The notes under the pieces: model-generated
Databases searched by the model: none
Told to the model about the DNA's origin: nothing
What the model saw: the letters and a program-made list of their open reading frames with translations, nothing else
Origin: Phycisphaerae bacterium
GTDB taxonomy: Bacteria; Planctomycetota; Phycisphaerae; UBA1845; Fen-1342
Length of the DNA: 64,000 bases
Direction of reading: 5' to 3'
Assembly: GCA_028279405.1 (NCBI GenBank)
Contig: JANQNU010000070.1
Location: 124,001 to 188,000, forward strand
Program-made: the position numbers and the translations under genes
Part shown: in pieces, positions 36,640-45,413 of the stretch
How positions within the stretch are numbered: position 1 is the first letter of the stretch
How the letters are laid out: each line of letters opens with the position of its first letter

Positions 36640-37762
36640 GGTTCCACTCCAAAAGCCAATTTTGCGAATAGAGTTCGAAAGGAACGCCGACGCCACGGAT
36701 CAACGACATCCGCCAACACGGATCGATCTCTGTGGACGACGATTCGTTCGTCGACGGCTCCCACATCAGATGCCAGCGCGTTGCGGCCGCTGAAAGCTGC
36801 CCGCGCTCACCCGGCGGACGCGCCGCCAGAACCCACTTGTCACGCGCCTTGGCCAGCAAATGGAGCCGGCGTGTCTGCGCCATATCAAACGTCGAACCGT
36901 CAACGATGACCGCCTGAACGGCCGGCGAACGCAACGCAAGATCACTCGCCCAAACGCGCGCCGCCACATCCCGTGCAAACACGAACAACGAACGCTTGAG
37001 CAAGCGATCCCCGCCCTCCACACCTGCATCCGACAGCGCCCCGGGCCGCACCATCGTTCGCGGATACGGTGCCACGCGTCGACCGATCCAGACTACCCAT
37101 GTGTCACGCTGTGCCAACGCCAGCGCCCGCTGCGCCAACGACGTCAACACCGACAACGGCGGACACCACAAAACGTCCCGCCGACATGCCCCCGCGAACC
37201 CATGAGCACCTTCTCCCCCCTCCGGCGCTCTTCTTCCCCGCAAACTCCCCGGGCCAACAAACCCATCCCAGCGCCCATCCCAGCGCCCATCCCAATCCCC
37301 ATCCGGGCACATCCCAGCCCGCTGCGCCCGGTCCCCAAGCAGCGCATCCGTGCGCTGACGGCCCCCGTTTCCCCTGGCCTCCTCCTGCCGTCCCTGGCCG
37401 GTCCCGCCCCGTTCTCCCCCTCCAGGCACCTTCCCCCCGGGCGCCTCCCGAATCTCACCTCGCGCTTCATCGTTCCGCCGACGCGTTTCATGCAACCGGC
37501 GTCGATACAACGATCGTCGCGAACGCGACACTTGCTCCGAATTCGAGCCGGATCGCTGAACGACGTTCGGCGTCGCAACGCCAACCCATTCGTGCAACCC
37601 GACCGCCAGCCCGCCGTCGAAAGCCCGATCGATCTCCGACCAGCCCGTCGAAATTCGAACAGCCTGCTCGTCCCGAACCAGACTCCTGGACGCCGTCACC
37701 AGCGCGTAATTTCGCCGACCGCCGAGGGAATCCTCGATCGCTTGAAGCGTATCCGCCAACAT
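36557..37762 (-). CDS. imuA: ImuA, RecA-like mutasome protein with long insertion
   Basis: A 401-residue protein with the ImuA/SulA-RecA fold: ISTGWSEIDRAFDGGLAVGLHEWVG at the N-terminus and WVVWIGRRVAPYPRTM, AVIVDGSTFDMAQTRRLHLLAKA and WHLMWEPS in the C-terminal half. ImuA inhibits RecA-dependent functions and acts with ImuB and DnaE2 in damage-induced mutagenesis. Between residues about 75 and 190 lies an unusual insertion of about 115 residues rich in Arg, Gly and Glu, including DGDWDGRWDGRWDGF. I did not expect it from the family. The ATG at 37762 has GGGGAG upstream; a TTG at 37777 is the alternative. Confidence 0.85.
   Translation of the reverse strand: MLADTLQAIEDSLGGRRNYALVTASRSLVRDEQAVRISTGWSEIDRAFDGGLAVGLHEWVGVATPNVVQRSGSNSEQVSRSRRSLYRRRLHETRRRNDEARGEIREAPGGKVPGGGERGGTGQGRQEEARGNGGRQRTDALLGDRAQRAGMCPDGDWDGRWDGRWDGFVGPGSLRGRRAPEGGEGAHGFAGACRRDVLWCPPLSVLTSLAQRALALAQRDTWVVWIGRRVAPYPRTMVRPGALSDAGVEGGDRLLKRSLFVFARDVAARVWASDLALRSPAVQAVIVDGSTFDMAQTRRLHLLAKARDKWVLAARPPGERGQLSAAATRWHLMWEPSTNESSSTEIDPCWRMSLIRGVGVPFELYSQNWLLEWNHATDRLDLSAAPSGATRVASSPSAVSA
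37262..37305 (+). repeat. Short tandem repeat inside imuA
   Basis: Imperfect CCCATCCCAGCG repeats (about three copies) that encode, on the minus strand, the DGDWDGRWDGRWDG run of ImuA. The reading frame is maintained. Confidence 0.7.
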
Positions 37763-37798
37763 GTCGCCGCTCCCCAAAGCTACCCTGATGTTCGGACT

Positions 37799-37827
37799 AT
37801 GTTAGCCAATCAGGCCTCGCTCGTCAA
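37799..37827 (-). promoter_or_regulatory. Candidate sigma-70 promoter of imuA
   Basis: Minus-strand TTGACG, 17-bp spacer, TAACAT, ending 37 bp before the imuA ATG. The -35 has five of six consensus bases. Confidence 0.5.
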
Positions 37828-37859
37828 TCCGATTTTCGGGTTTTGTAAGGTATTCGAAA

Positions 37860-37874
37860 GAGCCGATTCGGCTC
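37860..37874. promoter_or_regulatory. 15-bp palindrome between imuA and LysM gene
   Basis: GAGCCGA-T-TCGGCTC, a perfect inverted repeat with a 1-nt centre, in the divergent region. It could be an operator acting on either side. It does not resemble a LexA box that I know. Confidence 0.4.
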
Positions 37875-37905
37875 GGCATTTCTCCGCCGAAAACCGTGCC
37901 ACGGG

Positions 37906-37914
37906 TGCTATACT
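37906..37914 (+). promoter_or_regulatory. Extended -10 promoter of LysM/EEP operon
   Basis: TGCTATACT is a good extended -10 (TGn TATACT), 49 nt before the TTG start. The -35 region is weak, as often seen with extended -10 promoters. Confidence 0.4.
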
Positions 37915-37963
37915 GACGTTGCGCTCAGTCCCAAAATGGTGTTCGACAAACAGGTACTCCACA

Positions 37964-38761
37964 TTGAATCCCGAACAAGCCGACGACTTCAGTCAGCGAC
38001 TGAGCGCGCTGCTGCAATCCGGAAAATCCACCGACTCAACCGCCCCCGAGTCGACGTCCGACGCGACTGAAACCGATTCGGACAATGCAGCCGACGAAAC
38101 CGCGGTCCACGACACCGGCCCGGTAGGCGCCGGCGACCACATCGTTCGCGACGGCGACAGCATCGCCTCGATCGCCAACGAGGCCGGCCACTTCTGGCAA
38201 ACGATCTGGGACGATCCGACGAACGAAACGTTGCGGGCGACGCGTGAGGACCCCAACGTGCTGCTCCCCGGCGATCGCGTGACCGTACCGGAGAAGCGTC
38301 GAAAGGACGTTTCGATCGAACCCGAGAAACGGCACCGCTTCAAACGCCGAGGCGAGCCGGCGTCGCTGCACGTCCAACTGCTCGACAACAACGTGCCGCG
38401 GGCCCAGGTACCCTTCGAACTGATCGTCGACAATCGCCCGGTCGCCAAGGGGATCACCGACGCCGACGGTAACGTCAGCGCCTCGATCCCCAGCAACGCC
38501 AAGAAAGCCATGCTGCTCGTCGGCGACGGGGACGAGCGGATCGCTTATCGCATCGCGCTCGGCGGAATCGACCCCATCTCCGAGCTGACCGGCGTCCAGC
38601 AACGATTACAGAACCTCGGCTTCGGCTGCGAGGAAACCGGCAAGCTCGACGAACGCACCCGGCAGGCGCTCCGCAGCTTTCAGACGCAGAGTGGGCTGAC
38701 CGCCAGCGGCGATCCCGACCCGGAAACGCGCGAAAAGCTCGAAGCCGCGCACGGTTCCTGA
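37964..38761 (+). CDS. LysM and peptidoglycan-binding-domain protein
   Basis: A 265-residue protein. An acidic, Ser/Thr-rich linker (21-55) leads to a LysM domain (58-110, HIVRDGDSIASIANEAGHFWQ). A beta-rich middle part follows (130-200: PASLHVQLLDNNVPRAQVPFELIVD). The C-terminus has a PG_binding_1 domain (203-262: LTGVQQRLQNLGF). This order (LysM, small beta domain beginning KRHRFKRRGEPA, PG-binding) resembles a family I recall next to type VI secretion, PAAR or VgrG effectors. No signal peptide is seen. I chose the TTG at 37964; no ATG is available. The gene ends 18 bp before the first EEP paralogue, so they probably form an operon. Confidence 0.75.
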   Translation: MNPEQADDFSQRLSALLQSGKSTDSTAPESTSDATETDSDNAADETAVHDTGPVGAGDHIVRDGDSIASIANEAGHFWQTIWDDPTNETLRATREDPNVLLPGDRVTVPEKRRKDVSIEPEKRHRFKRRGEPASLHVQLLDNNVPRAQVPFELIVDNRPVAKGITDADGNVSASIPSNAKKAMLLVGDGDERIAYRIALGGIDPISELTGVQQRLQNLGFGCEETGKLDERTRQALRSFQTQSGLTASGDPDPETREKLEAAHGS

Positions 38762-38779
38762 CGAACCGGAGAGACAGCC

Positions 38780-40714
38780 ATGCAAATCTGCCCCGGCTGC
38801 CTGGAAAAAACGTATTCAGCGATGACTAGGTGTCCCAGGTGTCGCCGCGACTTCTGCTACATCTGCAAAGGCGATCACATCAGCAACTGCCGGGTTGCGC
38901 TCCCGTTCGCGCCACCGCCGACCCGCGGTCGACCGCGCGTCGTGGCAATCCCGACGACGACAACGCGGAAAGCGACCGCGATAAGTCTCCCTTCAGCCAA
39001 GAGACAACGCGTAACGAAAGGTAAAGAGAACGACGCACTGCCCACCGCTCACTGCGGCGAGTGCGGGGATCAACTCCCCGCCGCGAGCCTGCGGCCCTGC
39101 GACGAGTGCTACCAGCCCTTCTGCAGCGACTGTTTCTACGATCACCGCGAGTCATGCCGCGAAAGAGCCGCAATCGCGATCTCCCGAGCAATCCCGATTC
39201 GCGCGCATTCGACTGCGAGTCGGGCCGTGCTGGACGAATGCAGCCTTTCCGTCGGGATCGGAACGTGGAACATCAATCATTTCAGCAAGAGCACGAAGGG
39301 GCCCAAGAAATCCGCCAAGCTCGCCGCCATCAGGTCCCTCTTCGCCCACAACGAGTGGCTAGAACTTCTCGCGCTGCAGGAGGTCGACGAGACTGGACTT
39401 CCCATATTGCATCGGACGTTCACGGAAGATACTCCGCTCGAGGTCTTGCATTCCGGTCCGTTCCTGTACACCGAATCCATTGAATCGGAGAACGAGTACG
39501 TCAGGAGAAACCGCAAGGCGTTCTTCGGAAAATTGGGGCGGCCGGTCCCGGATCAAGAAGAAGAAGGAGAGGCGGAAAAGTTGTTGGGCGCCATAAGAAG
39601 GTGCTCCGGTCACGAAACGTGGTACAGGTACACCGAAGAACGCCGGTTCAAGAAGCGCCACCCCGAGTATTATCCCCTCATCGCCCGCCGTGGCTCCATC
39701 ACCGTTGTCGGCATCCATCTCTATTGGGGTAAAGGCGCAGTCACGCACTATGCGCCGAATGCGGACATCAGGATCTGCTACAAGGACGGCAAAAAGGAAC
39801 GGAAGACAGGTCGCGCTCGCAGTGAAAGCGACGGCAATCGTCCCATCATCGTCTACGAACTCGAGAAGGGGAAACAACGGTTTTTCGCCGGCGTCGTGCA
39901 TACCTCGCCGGAAGACGATGAATGGAATCGCGCCACGATTTATCGCGAGCAAATGAAAGCGGTACTTGCGCGCGTTGCCAAGAGCGTCCGCAAGGGCAAC
40001 ATCTGGATCCTGTTGGGCGACTTCTATCTCACTCCTGAAGCACGTGTCCTCCGCCAATCAGAGATCAAGGCACGAGGTCGCAAACCAAACAAGGGTCGCA
40101 GCCTTAATCAGGACCGCAACGTCCTGAAGGCAACCTTCGACCATGTATTGCCGAAAGAGCTCAAAATCGTTACGGCGATCTCGGGAACCAACTGGAAGAC
40201 CGCGAAGGAAACGACCATCAACAGTGCGACCGCCGATCCGTGGAAGAAGTTCAACCAGGCGCAGATCGCGGACTTCCTCGTCTGTGGAAGAAACTGGGAG
40301 ACGGCTCGTGCTGGTCTGTTCAAGGAGCCAGCGCTGATGGAGACGAGCCAATCCGGCGGCCTCCTGGTCTATGACGAGTACCACAAAGCGCTCCGCGCCT
40401 GGGATACGATCAGCGATCACGCGCCCGTCGGCGCGTATCTTGCGATGCGCTACGATCGGCGCGTACTCGAGATCCTCGGCTACGATGAACGGACTCTCGA
40501 TTGCGCCCGCCGCAACCTTGAGGAGTTGGGCGGAACCCGGCCCGCTCAACGCGATTTTTTCGAGCCAACCGACTTTGCTCCTAACTACCGCCCCGCCGAA
40601 CCCACCCGAGACACCGACGAAGGCAAGGGAAAAGGCAAGGAAAAAGAAAATGGAAAGGGAAAGGGAAAGGGAAAAGGTAAAGGCAAGGCCAAGGCATGGA
40701 TCACCGAAGACTGA
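38780..40714 (+). CDS. Zinc-module/EEP protein, paralogue A
   Basis: A 644-residue protein. First zinc module: Cys4, 7, 18, 21, 26, 29, His33, Cys37. Second: Cys92, 95, 107, 110, 115, 118, His122, Cys126. Both have the cross-brace pattern C-x2-C-x10/11-C-x2-C-x4-C-x2-C-x3-H-x3-C. An EEP domain follows (about 155-555): TWNINH (Asn164/166), LQEV (Glu201), VVHTSP (His374), GDFY (Asp414, Tyr in place of Asn), IADF (Asp498), SDHAPV (Asp546/His547). The tail is Gly/Lys-rich. It lacks an about 45-residue helical segment found in B-D. GGAGAGA precedes the ATG; 18 bp from the LysM gene. Function unknown; an EEP nuclease or phosphoesterase is likely. Confidence 0.8.
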   Translation: MQICPGCLEKTYSAMTRCPRCRRDFCYICKGDHISNCRVALPFAPPPTRGRPRVVAIPTTTTRKATAISLPSAKRQRVTKGKENDALPTAHCGECGDQLPAASLRPCDECYQPFCSDCFYDHRESCRERAAIAISRAIPIRAHSTASRAVLDECSLSVGIGTWNINHFSKSTKGPKKSAKLAAIRSLFAHNEWLELLALQEVDETGLPILHRTFTEDTPLEVLHSGPFLYTESIESENEYVRRNRKAFFGKLGRPVPDQEEEGEAEKLLGAIRRCSGHETWYRYTEERRFKKRHPEYYPLIARRGSITVVGIHLYWGKGAVTHYAPNADIRICYKDGKKERKTGRARSESDGNRPIIVYELEKGKQRFFAGVVHTSPEDDEWNRATIYREQMKAVLARVAKSVRKGNIWILLGDFYLTPEARVLRQSEIKARGRKPNKGRSLNQDRNVLKATFDHVLPKELKIVTAISGTNWKTAKETTINSATADPWKKFNQAQIADFLVCGRNWETARAGLFKEPALMETSQSGGLLVYDEYHKALRAWDTISDHAPVGAYLAMRYDRRVLEILGYDERTLDCARRNLEELGGTRPAQRDFFEPTDFAPNYRPAEPTRDTDEGKGKGKEKENGKGKGKGKGKGKAKAWITED

Positions 40715-40805
40715 CGCAAACAGCGTCCGCGTGATGCGCCGTGCGGCCGAGGCAGTCGAACTTCGTGCTGGTTACATGGATGCCTGACAACGAGAGAGAG
40801 AGCCG

Positions 40806-42869
40806 ATGCCACGCGACTGCGGAATTTGTGGAACGCCGACCAACGAAATCAACCTGCAACGTTGCTTTCGTTGCCATCGGGAAATCTGTTACGTCTGCCG
40901 TTTGATCCACAAAGACTGTACCGGATTGGCGGAAGACAAGCCGATGGCGGCCGCTCCCGTAGAGGAAGCCGTCGTCGAAGTCGATCCTGAACGCAAGACC
41001 CGCAAAGCCACGAGCAGCCTGGGCCCGGAGGCCAAGCGACGTCGACGCGACAGGGACACCGATGCCGACGTGCAGCCGATCCGCACGATGCCCTGCTGCG
41101 GAAACTGTCGCGAAGAAATGCCTCTCGGCGACCTCCGACCATGCGACACGTGTGGAGTCCCCTTCTGCCGCGATTGTTTCTATCCGCATCGCGATACGTG
41201 CGGCGTTACGGCGACGGCCACGCCTGCAACTGTGGTTGCGACGGTCGCCCGCCCGGTCCCGATCCGCGCCCACGGGACGGAGAGCCGTGGCGTGCTGGAT
41301 GCCGCCAGCCTGTCGATCGGGATCGGAACGTGGAACATCAACCACCTCGGCAAGGACACGGAGGAACCCAAGAAAAGCGACAAGCTCAACGCGATTCGCG
41401 CGCTCTTCACGTATAACGAATGGCTCGAACTCCTCGCACTCCAGGAGGTCAACAAGACTGGCGCGCCCCTGCTGGAAGAGACGTTTCCGGATGAGGAGCT
41501 GGTCCGAGTCCTGCACAGAGGGCCATTCCTGTATACCGAATCGTATGAGACAGAAATCGAGTACGTCATCCGGAACCGCAAGGCGTTCTACGCCAAACTC
41601 AGGAAGCCCGTCCCCAAAAAAACCAAGCAAGAAACGGCAGACTTGCTGGCCACGATCAAAGCGCACGACGGTCACGAAACGTGGTACCAGTATGCGGAAG
41701 AGCGCGAAATCAAGATGCGGTACCAGGAATACTACCCCCTGATCGCCCGCCGAGACGCAGAAGCGATCACCGTCGAGCGCGTGCACCTCTATTGGGGCAC
41801 CGGCGTGATCACGCATCATGCACCGGATGCGGACGTCAATATCTGCTACAAGGACGGTGATAAGGAACTGCAGACCGGACGTGTGCACAAGGCCAGCAAC
41901 GGCAATCGCCCGATCATCGTTTACGAACTCGAGAAAAGAAGGCAGCGGTTCTTTGTCGGTGTCGTTCATACGTCGCCGGCAGACGACGAGTGGTATCGCG
42001 CGACGATCTACCGCGAACAGATGAAGGCGGTCTTTGCGCACGTCGCCGATAGTGTCCGCGAAGGTACCTACTGGGTCTTGCTGGGAGATTTCTATTTCAC
42101 GCCCGAATCACGCGTGCTGCGGCGCAACGAGATCAAATCGAGCGGTCGTGTCGATCTGGACGCCGACCGTAACGTGCTGGGCGCGACCTTCGAAAAAATG
42201 CTTCCGAAAGAACTCGAGATCGTCACCGCGATCTCCGGGACGAACTGGAAAGTCGCCAAGCGCGTGACCATCCTGAACCCGAAGGCGCCGCCTTGGAAGA
42301 AATTCGACCAGGCGCAGATTGCCGACTTCCTGGTCTGCGGCCGAAACTGGGAGACGGCCCGTGCCGGCCTGTTCAAGGACCCGGCGCTGATGGCGGGATC
42401 TGAATCCGGCGGGCTCATGATCTACGACGAGTATCATCGAGCGTTGCACGCCTGGGACACGATCAGCGATCATGCGCCCGTCGGGGCATATCTGTCGACA
42501 CGCGACGATCCGGGGGTCCTCGAGATCCTTGGCTACGACGAACACACCCTCGACTGCGCGCGCCGGAATATCGAAGAGCTGCGCGGAACCTGGCTCGCGG
42601 AAAAGGAGAAGCTCGCACAAATCCTTGAAGCAGCGGGTGAACGACCGATGGCACCGAAAAAGCGCTTCTTGTATGACTGGCGACTCGAGCAATACAAGAA
42701 CCGGATCAACTGGCTCGCTCGACGCGATTTCTTCGAACCAACCGACTTCGCTCCCAACTACCGCGGCGGCCCCGCTGAACCCGCCCACGAGAAACACGAC
42801 CCCAAAGGCAAGGGCAAGGCCACGGCCGTCGAGGCCGAGATCGATGAGGAACAAGAGCACTTCGGGTAG
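40806..42869 (+). CDS. Zinc-module/EEP protein, paralogue B
   Basis: A 687-residue homologue of paralogue A. Zinc module 1: Cys5, 8, 20, 23, 28, 31, His35, Cys38. Module 2: Cys98, 101, 113, 116, 121, 124, His128, Cys132. Catalytic motifs: TWNINH (Asn177, Asn179), LQEV (Glu214), VVHTSP, GDFY, IADF and SDHAPV. In place of A's short end it carries an extra helical segment (AEKEKLAQILEAAGERPMAP, then YDWRLEQYKNRINWL) before FFEPTDFAPNYR. Ribosome site GAGAGAG. 91 bp after A; probably co-transcribed. Function unknown. Confidence 0.8.
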   Translation: MPRDCGICGTPTNEINLQRCFRCHREICYVCRLIHKDCTGLAEDKPMAAAPVEEAVVEVDPERKTRKATSSLGPEAKRRRRDRDTDADVQPIRTMPCCGNCREEMPLGDLRPCDTCGVPFCRDCFYPHRDTCGVTATATPATVVATVARPVPIRAHGTESRGVLDAASLSIGIGTWNINHLGKDTEEPKKSDKLNAIRALFTYNEWLELLALQEVNKTGAPLLEETFPDEELVRVLHRGPFLYTESYETEIEYVIRNRKAFYAKLRKPVPKKTKQETADLLATIKAHDGHETWYQYAEEREIKMRYQEYYPLIARRDAEAITVERVHLYWGTGVITHHAPDADVNICYKDGDKELQTGRVHKASNGNRPIIVYELEKRRQRFFVGVVHTSPADDEWYRATIYREQMKAVFAHVADSVREGTYWVLLGDFYFTPESRVLRRNEIKSSGRVDLDADRNVLGATFEKMLPKELEIVTAISGTNWKVAKRVTILNPKAPPWKKFDQAQIADFLVCGRNWETARAGLFKDPALMAGSESGGLMIYDEYHRALHAWDTISDHAPVGAYLSTRDDPGVLEILGYDEHTLDCARRNIEELRGTWLAEKEKLAQILEAAGERPMAPKKRFLYDWRLEQYKNRINWLARRDFFEPTDFAPNYRGGPAEPAHEKHDPKGKGKATAVEAEIDEEQEHFG

Positions 42870-43051
42870 CGCTGTCGATTGCGCTCCGGGGTCGTCCCCC
42901 ATCACGGAAGGAGTGGGCACCTCGCCGGATTCCAAAGGTCCGGCGCTACTGCAGTCTTCATCAGCGTAAGGCGAGTGTCTCGCCCGCCCTCGCCAGCAAG
43001 CAACGGGGCCCGGCACGGTAGTGTGCGAATGGTCTATGAGAGAGAACGACG

Positions 43052-45133
43052 ATGCCCAAACCCTGCGGAGTCTGTACGACGCTCACCAACGAACGCAACT
43101 TGCGACGTTGCCGTCGGTGCGGTCGAGAAGTATGTCACGTTTGCCGGCTACACCATGATTGTTCAGGATCGATGCAGCGAACGCCAACGGCGCCCGCCCC
43201 CGTGGAGGAAGCCATCGGCCGGGTCAATCCGGAACCGCCCGCCCGTAGGACCACGAACACGCAGGGCCCGGCAAACAAGCGACTTCGACGCGCCCGAGGC
43301 ACTGACGCGGACGCACAGCCGAGCCCGACGCGAGCCTGCGGAAGCTGCCGCCGGGGGTTTCCACTCGGGGAGCTGCGCCCATGCGAGACCTGCCGAGTAC
43401 CCTTCTGCGGCCGTTGTTTCCACGGGCATCGGAACTCTTGCGACGGAACGGTCAGCACCACGCCTGCGCCCTCCGTCACGACGGTCCCGCGTGCCATCCC
43501 GATTCGGGCTCGGTCGACGACGAGCCGTAGCGTGCTGGATGCCGCCAGCCTGTCGGTCGGGATCGGCACGTGGAACATCAATCACCTCGGCATCGATACG
43601 AAGGAACCCAAGAAGAGCCAGAAACTCGGCGCGATCCAAGAGCTGTTTCGGTACAACGAGTGGCTCGAGCTTCTTGCGCTCCAGGAAGTCAACAAGACAG
43701 GCGTACCGCTGCTGGAAGCGTGCTTCGCCAAGACGGGCGCACTTCAGGTGTTGCACGCCGGACCGCTACTCTACACGGAGTCCTACGAAACCAAACGAGA
43801 GTTCGTAATCAGCCACCGGAATGAAGTGTATGAAAAGCTAGGCGAGGAGACGATACCAAAGCCCTACAAAGGCGAAAGCATAGCGCTCTACAGCCGTATC
43901 ATCGGTTCAACCGGATTTGCCGCGTGGTATCGCAACAAGCGAAAGATTTCGCGGCGCTACCAGGAGTACTATCCACTGGTCGCGCCCAAGGACACCCGGA
44001 TCACCGTCAGACAGGTTCACCTCTTCTGGGGCACCGGTTGTGTCTCGAGTGTCGGCACGGGTGCTGATGTTGAGATCTGCTACAAGGATGGCGATGACGA
44101 ACGAACCGGGCGCCGCGTCGCGGAGAGCAACGGCAACCGTCCAGTGGTCGTCTTCCAACTACAGAAGGGAAAGCAAACCTTCTTCGTCGGGATCGTGCAC
44201 ACTTCTCCGCATGGTGACGAGTGGCATCGCTATGCAATTTACGATCACCAGATGCAAGCCGTCTTTCGGAAAGTCGCCGAACATGTCGACAAAAAGAACG
44301 GTCTTTGGATTCTGCTCGGCGATTACTACCTGACGCCCGAAGCGCGCGTCGTCCGGCGAATCGCGGACGTCGAACGCAACGTCGCCGGTGCGACGTTCGA
44401 AAAGAAGCTGCCCAAACAACTCCAGATCGTCACAACAATCTCAGGGACGAACACCAAAAGCGAAATCGCGCGCCCGGCCCCGGTGCCCGTCGACCGCGAC
44501 ACCACAGTGGATTGGCTATTGGATGCGCAAATCGCCGACTTCCTGGTCTGTAGCCATAATTGGGACACTGCCCGGGCCGGGTTGTTCAAAGAGCGAGCGC
44601 TGATGGCCGCGTCCGAATCCGGCGGGCTGCTGGTGTACGACGACTACCACCTCGCCCTACACGCGTGGGATACCATCAGCGATCATGCGCCCGTCGGCGC
44701 CTATCTGTCGACACGCGACGATCCGCGCATACTCGAGGTCCTCGGCTACGACGAACGGACGATCGAATGCGCACGTCGCAACATCGAGGAACTGCGCGGA
44801 TCACGGCTCAGGGAGCGCTGGCTCAAGGAGAAAACGGAGCTCGCCAAAGCCCTCGAAGTCTCCGGCGGGCGTCCGGATGCATGGCGTCGGAAAAAACGTC
44901 ACCTGTACGACTGGCAACTTCAGCAATACAAGAAACGGATCAGATGGCTGTACCATCGAATCCCACTTGAACCGACCGATTTCGCTCCCGACTACCGCGG
45001 CCGCCCTGCCGAGCCGGCCCGAGTAGAAGACGACCCCGAAGACAAGAGCGAAGACACGAGAAAGCGAAAAGAGAAGGGAAAGGGCGAGGATCGGGTCGCG
45101 GAAGACCAAGGAGACGAAGGGCGCTTCGAATAG
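43052..45133 (+). CDS. Zinc-module/EEP protein, paralogue C
   Basis: A 693-residue paralogue. Module 1 starts CGVC and ends CHVCRLHHDC; module 2 starts CGSCRRGFPLGELRPCETC. EEP motifs TWNINH, LQEV, IVHTSP, GDYY, IADF and SDHAPV are present. The sequence around the metal site is GDYYLTPEARVV, again with Tyr in place of the usual Asn. C-terminal helical segment as in B, then a charged Lys/Glu tail. GAGAGA ribosome site 9 nt before the ATG. The 182-bp gap from B has a short palindrome but no gene. Function unknown. Confidence 0.8.
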   Translation: MPKPCGVCTTLTNERNLRRCRRCGREVCHVCRLHHDCSGSMQRTPTAPAPVEEAIGRVNPEPPARRTTNTQGPANKRLRRARGTDADAQPSPTRACGSCRRGFPLGELRPCETCRVPFCGRCFHGHRNSCDGTVSTTPAPSVTTVPRAIPIRARSTTSRSVLDAASLSVGIGTWNINHLGIDTKEPKKSQKLGAIQELFRYNEWLELLALQEVNKTGVPLLEACFAKTGALQVLHAGPLLYTESYETKREFVISHRNEVYEKLGEETIPKPYKGESIALYSRIIGSTGFAAWYRNKRKISRRYQEYYPLVAPKDTRITVRQVHLFWGTGCVSSVGTGADVEICYKDGDDERTGRRVAESNGNRPVVVFQLQKGKQTFFVGIVHTSPHGDEWHRYAIYDHQMQAVFRKVAEHVDKKNGLWILLGDYYLTPEARVVRRIADVERNVAGATFEKKLPKQLQIVTTISGTNTKSEIARPAPVPVDRDTTVDWLLDAQIADFLVCSHNWDTARAGLFKERALMAASESGGLLVYDDYHLALHAWDTISDHAPVGAYLSTRDDPRILEVLGYDERTIECARRNIEELRGSRLRERWLKEKTELAKALEVSGGRPDAWRRKKRHLYDWQLQQYKKRIRWLYHRIPLEPTDFAPDYRGRPAEPARVEDDPEDKSEDTRKRKEKGKGEDRVAEDQGDEGRFE

Positions 45134-45260
45134 CCACTGTCCAAACAAATGCGAGATCGTTCGCGCAGCCGGACGCACTAGCGTAACGCGCGCGTGAAAA
45201 CGGGATGAGTCAGCGTGCATTCTTGGAAAGATCGCATCCTACACCCAAGAGACTCCTATA

Positions 45261-45286
45261 CACTGGTAACAAGCTACCGGTGCCAC
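45261..45286 (+). repeat. Half-unit of the palindromic repeat between EEP paralogues C and D
   Basis: CACTGGTAACAAGCTACCGG followed by TGCCAC: a diverged copy of the GGTAGC-type unit. A second short palindrome of the same general kind (GGCGGGCG/CGCCCGCC) lies at about 45329-45352. The 280-bp gap between C and D has no gene. Confidence 0.6.
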
Positions 45287-45413
45287 TCGAACGATTCCCC
45301 TTGGTGGAGAGATCCCATCAAGATTAGGGTGGGGCGGGCGTCTCGCCCGCCAGTGGCCCGTCACTTGCGAGTGGGGCCAGTAGAACGCGCTCCCTTCGTT
45401 TGAAAGAACGACG

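Noticed and set aside
37789-37806. LexA box in front of imuA
   Set aside because: The direct repeat TGTTCGGACTATGTTAG is not an inverted repeat and does not match a LexA consensus that I can support.
36860-37963. Upstream extension of the LysM gene across the imuA locus
   Set aside because: The frame is open through the imuA region, but the sequence there is a shadow of imuA and has no domain; the LysM protein more likely begins at 37964.
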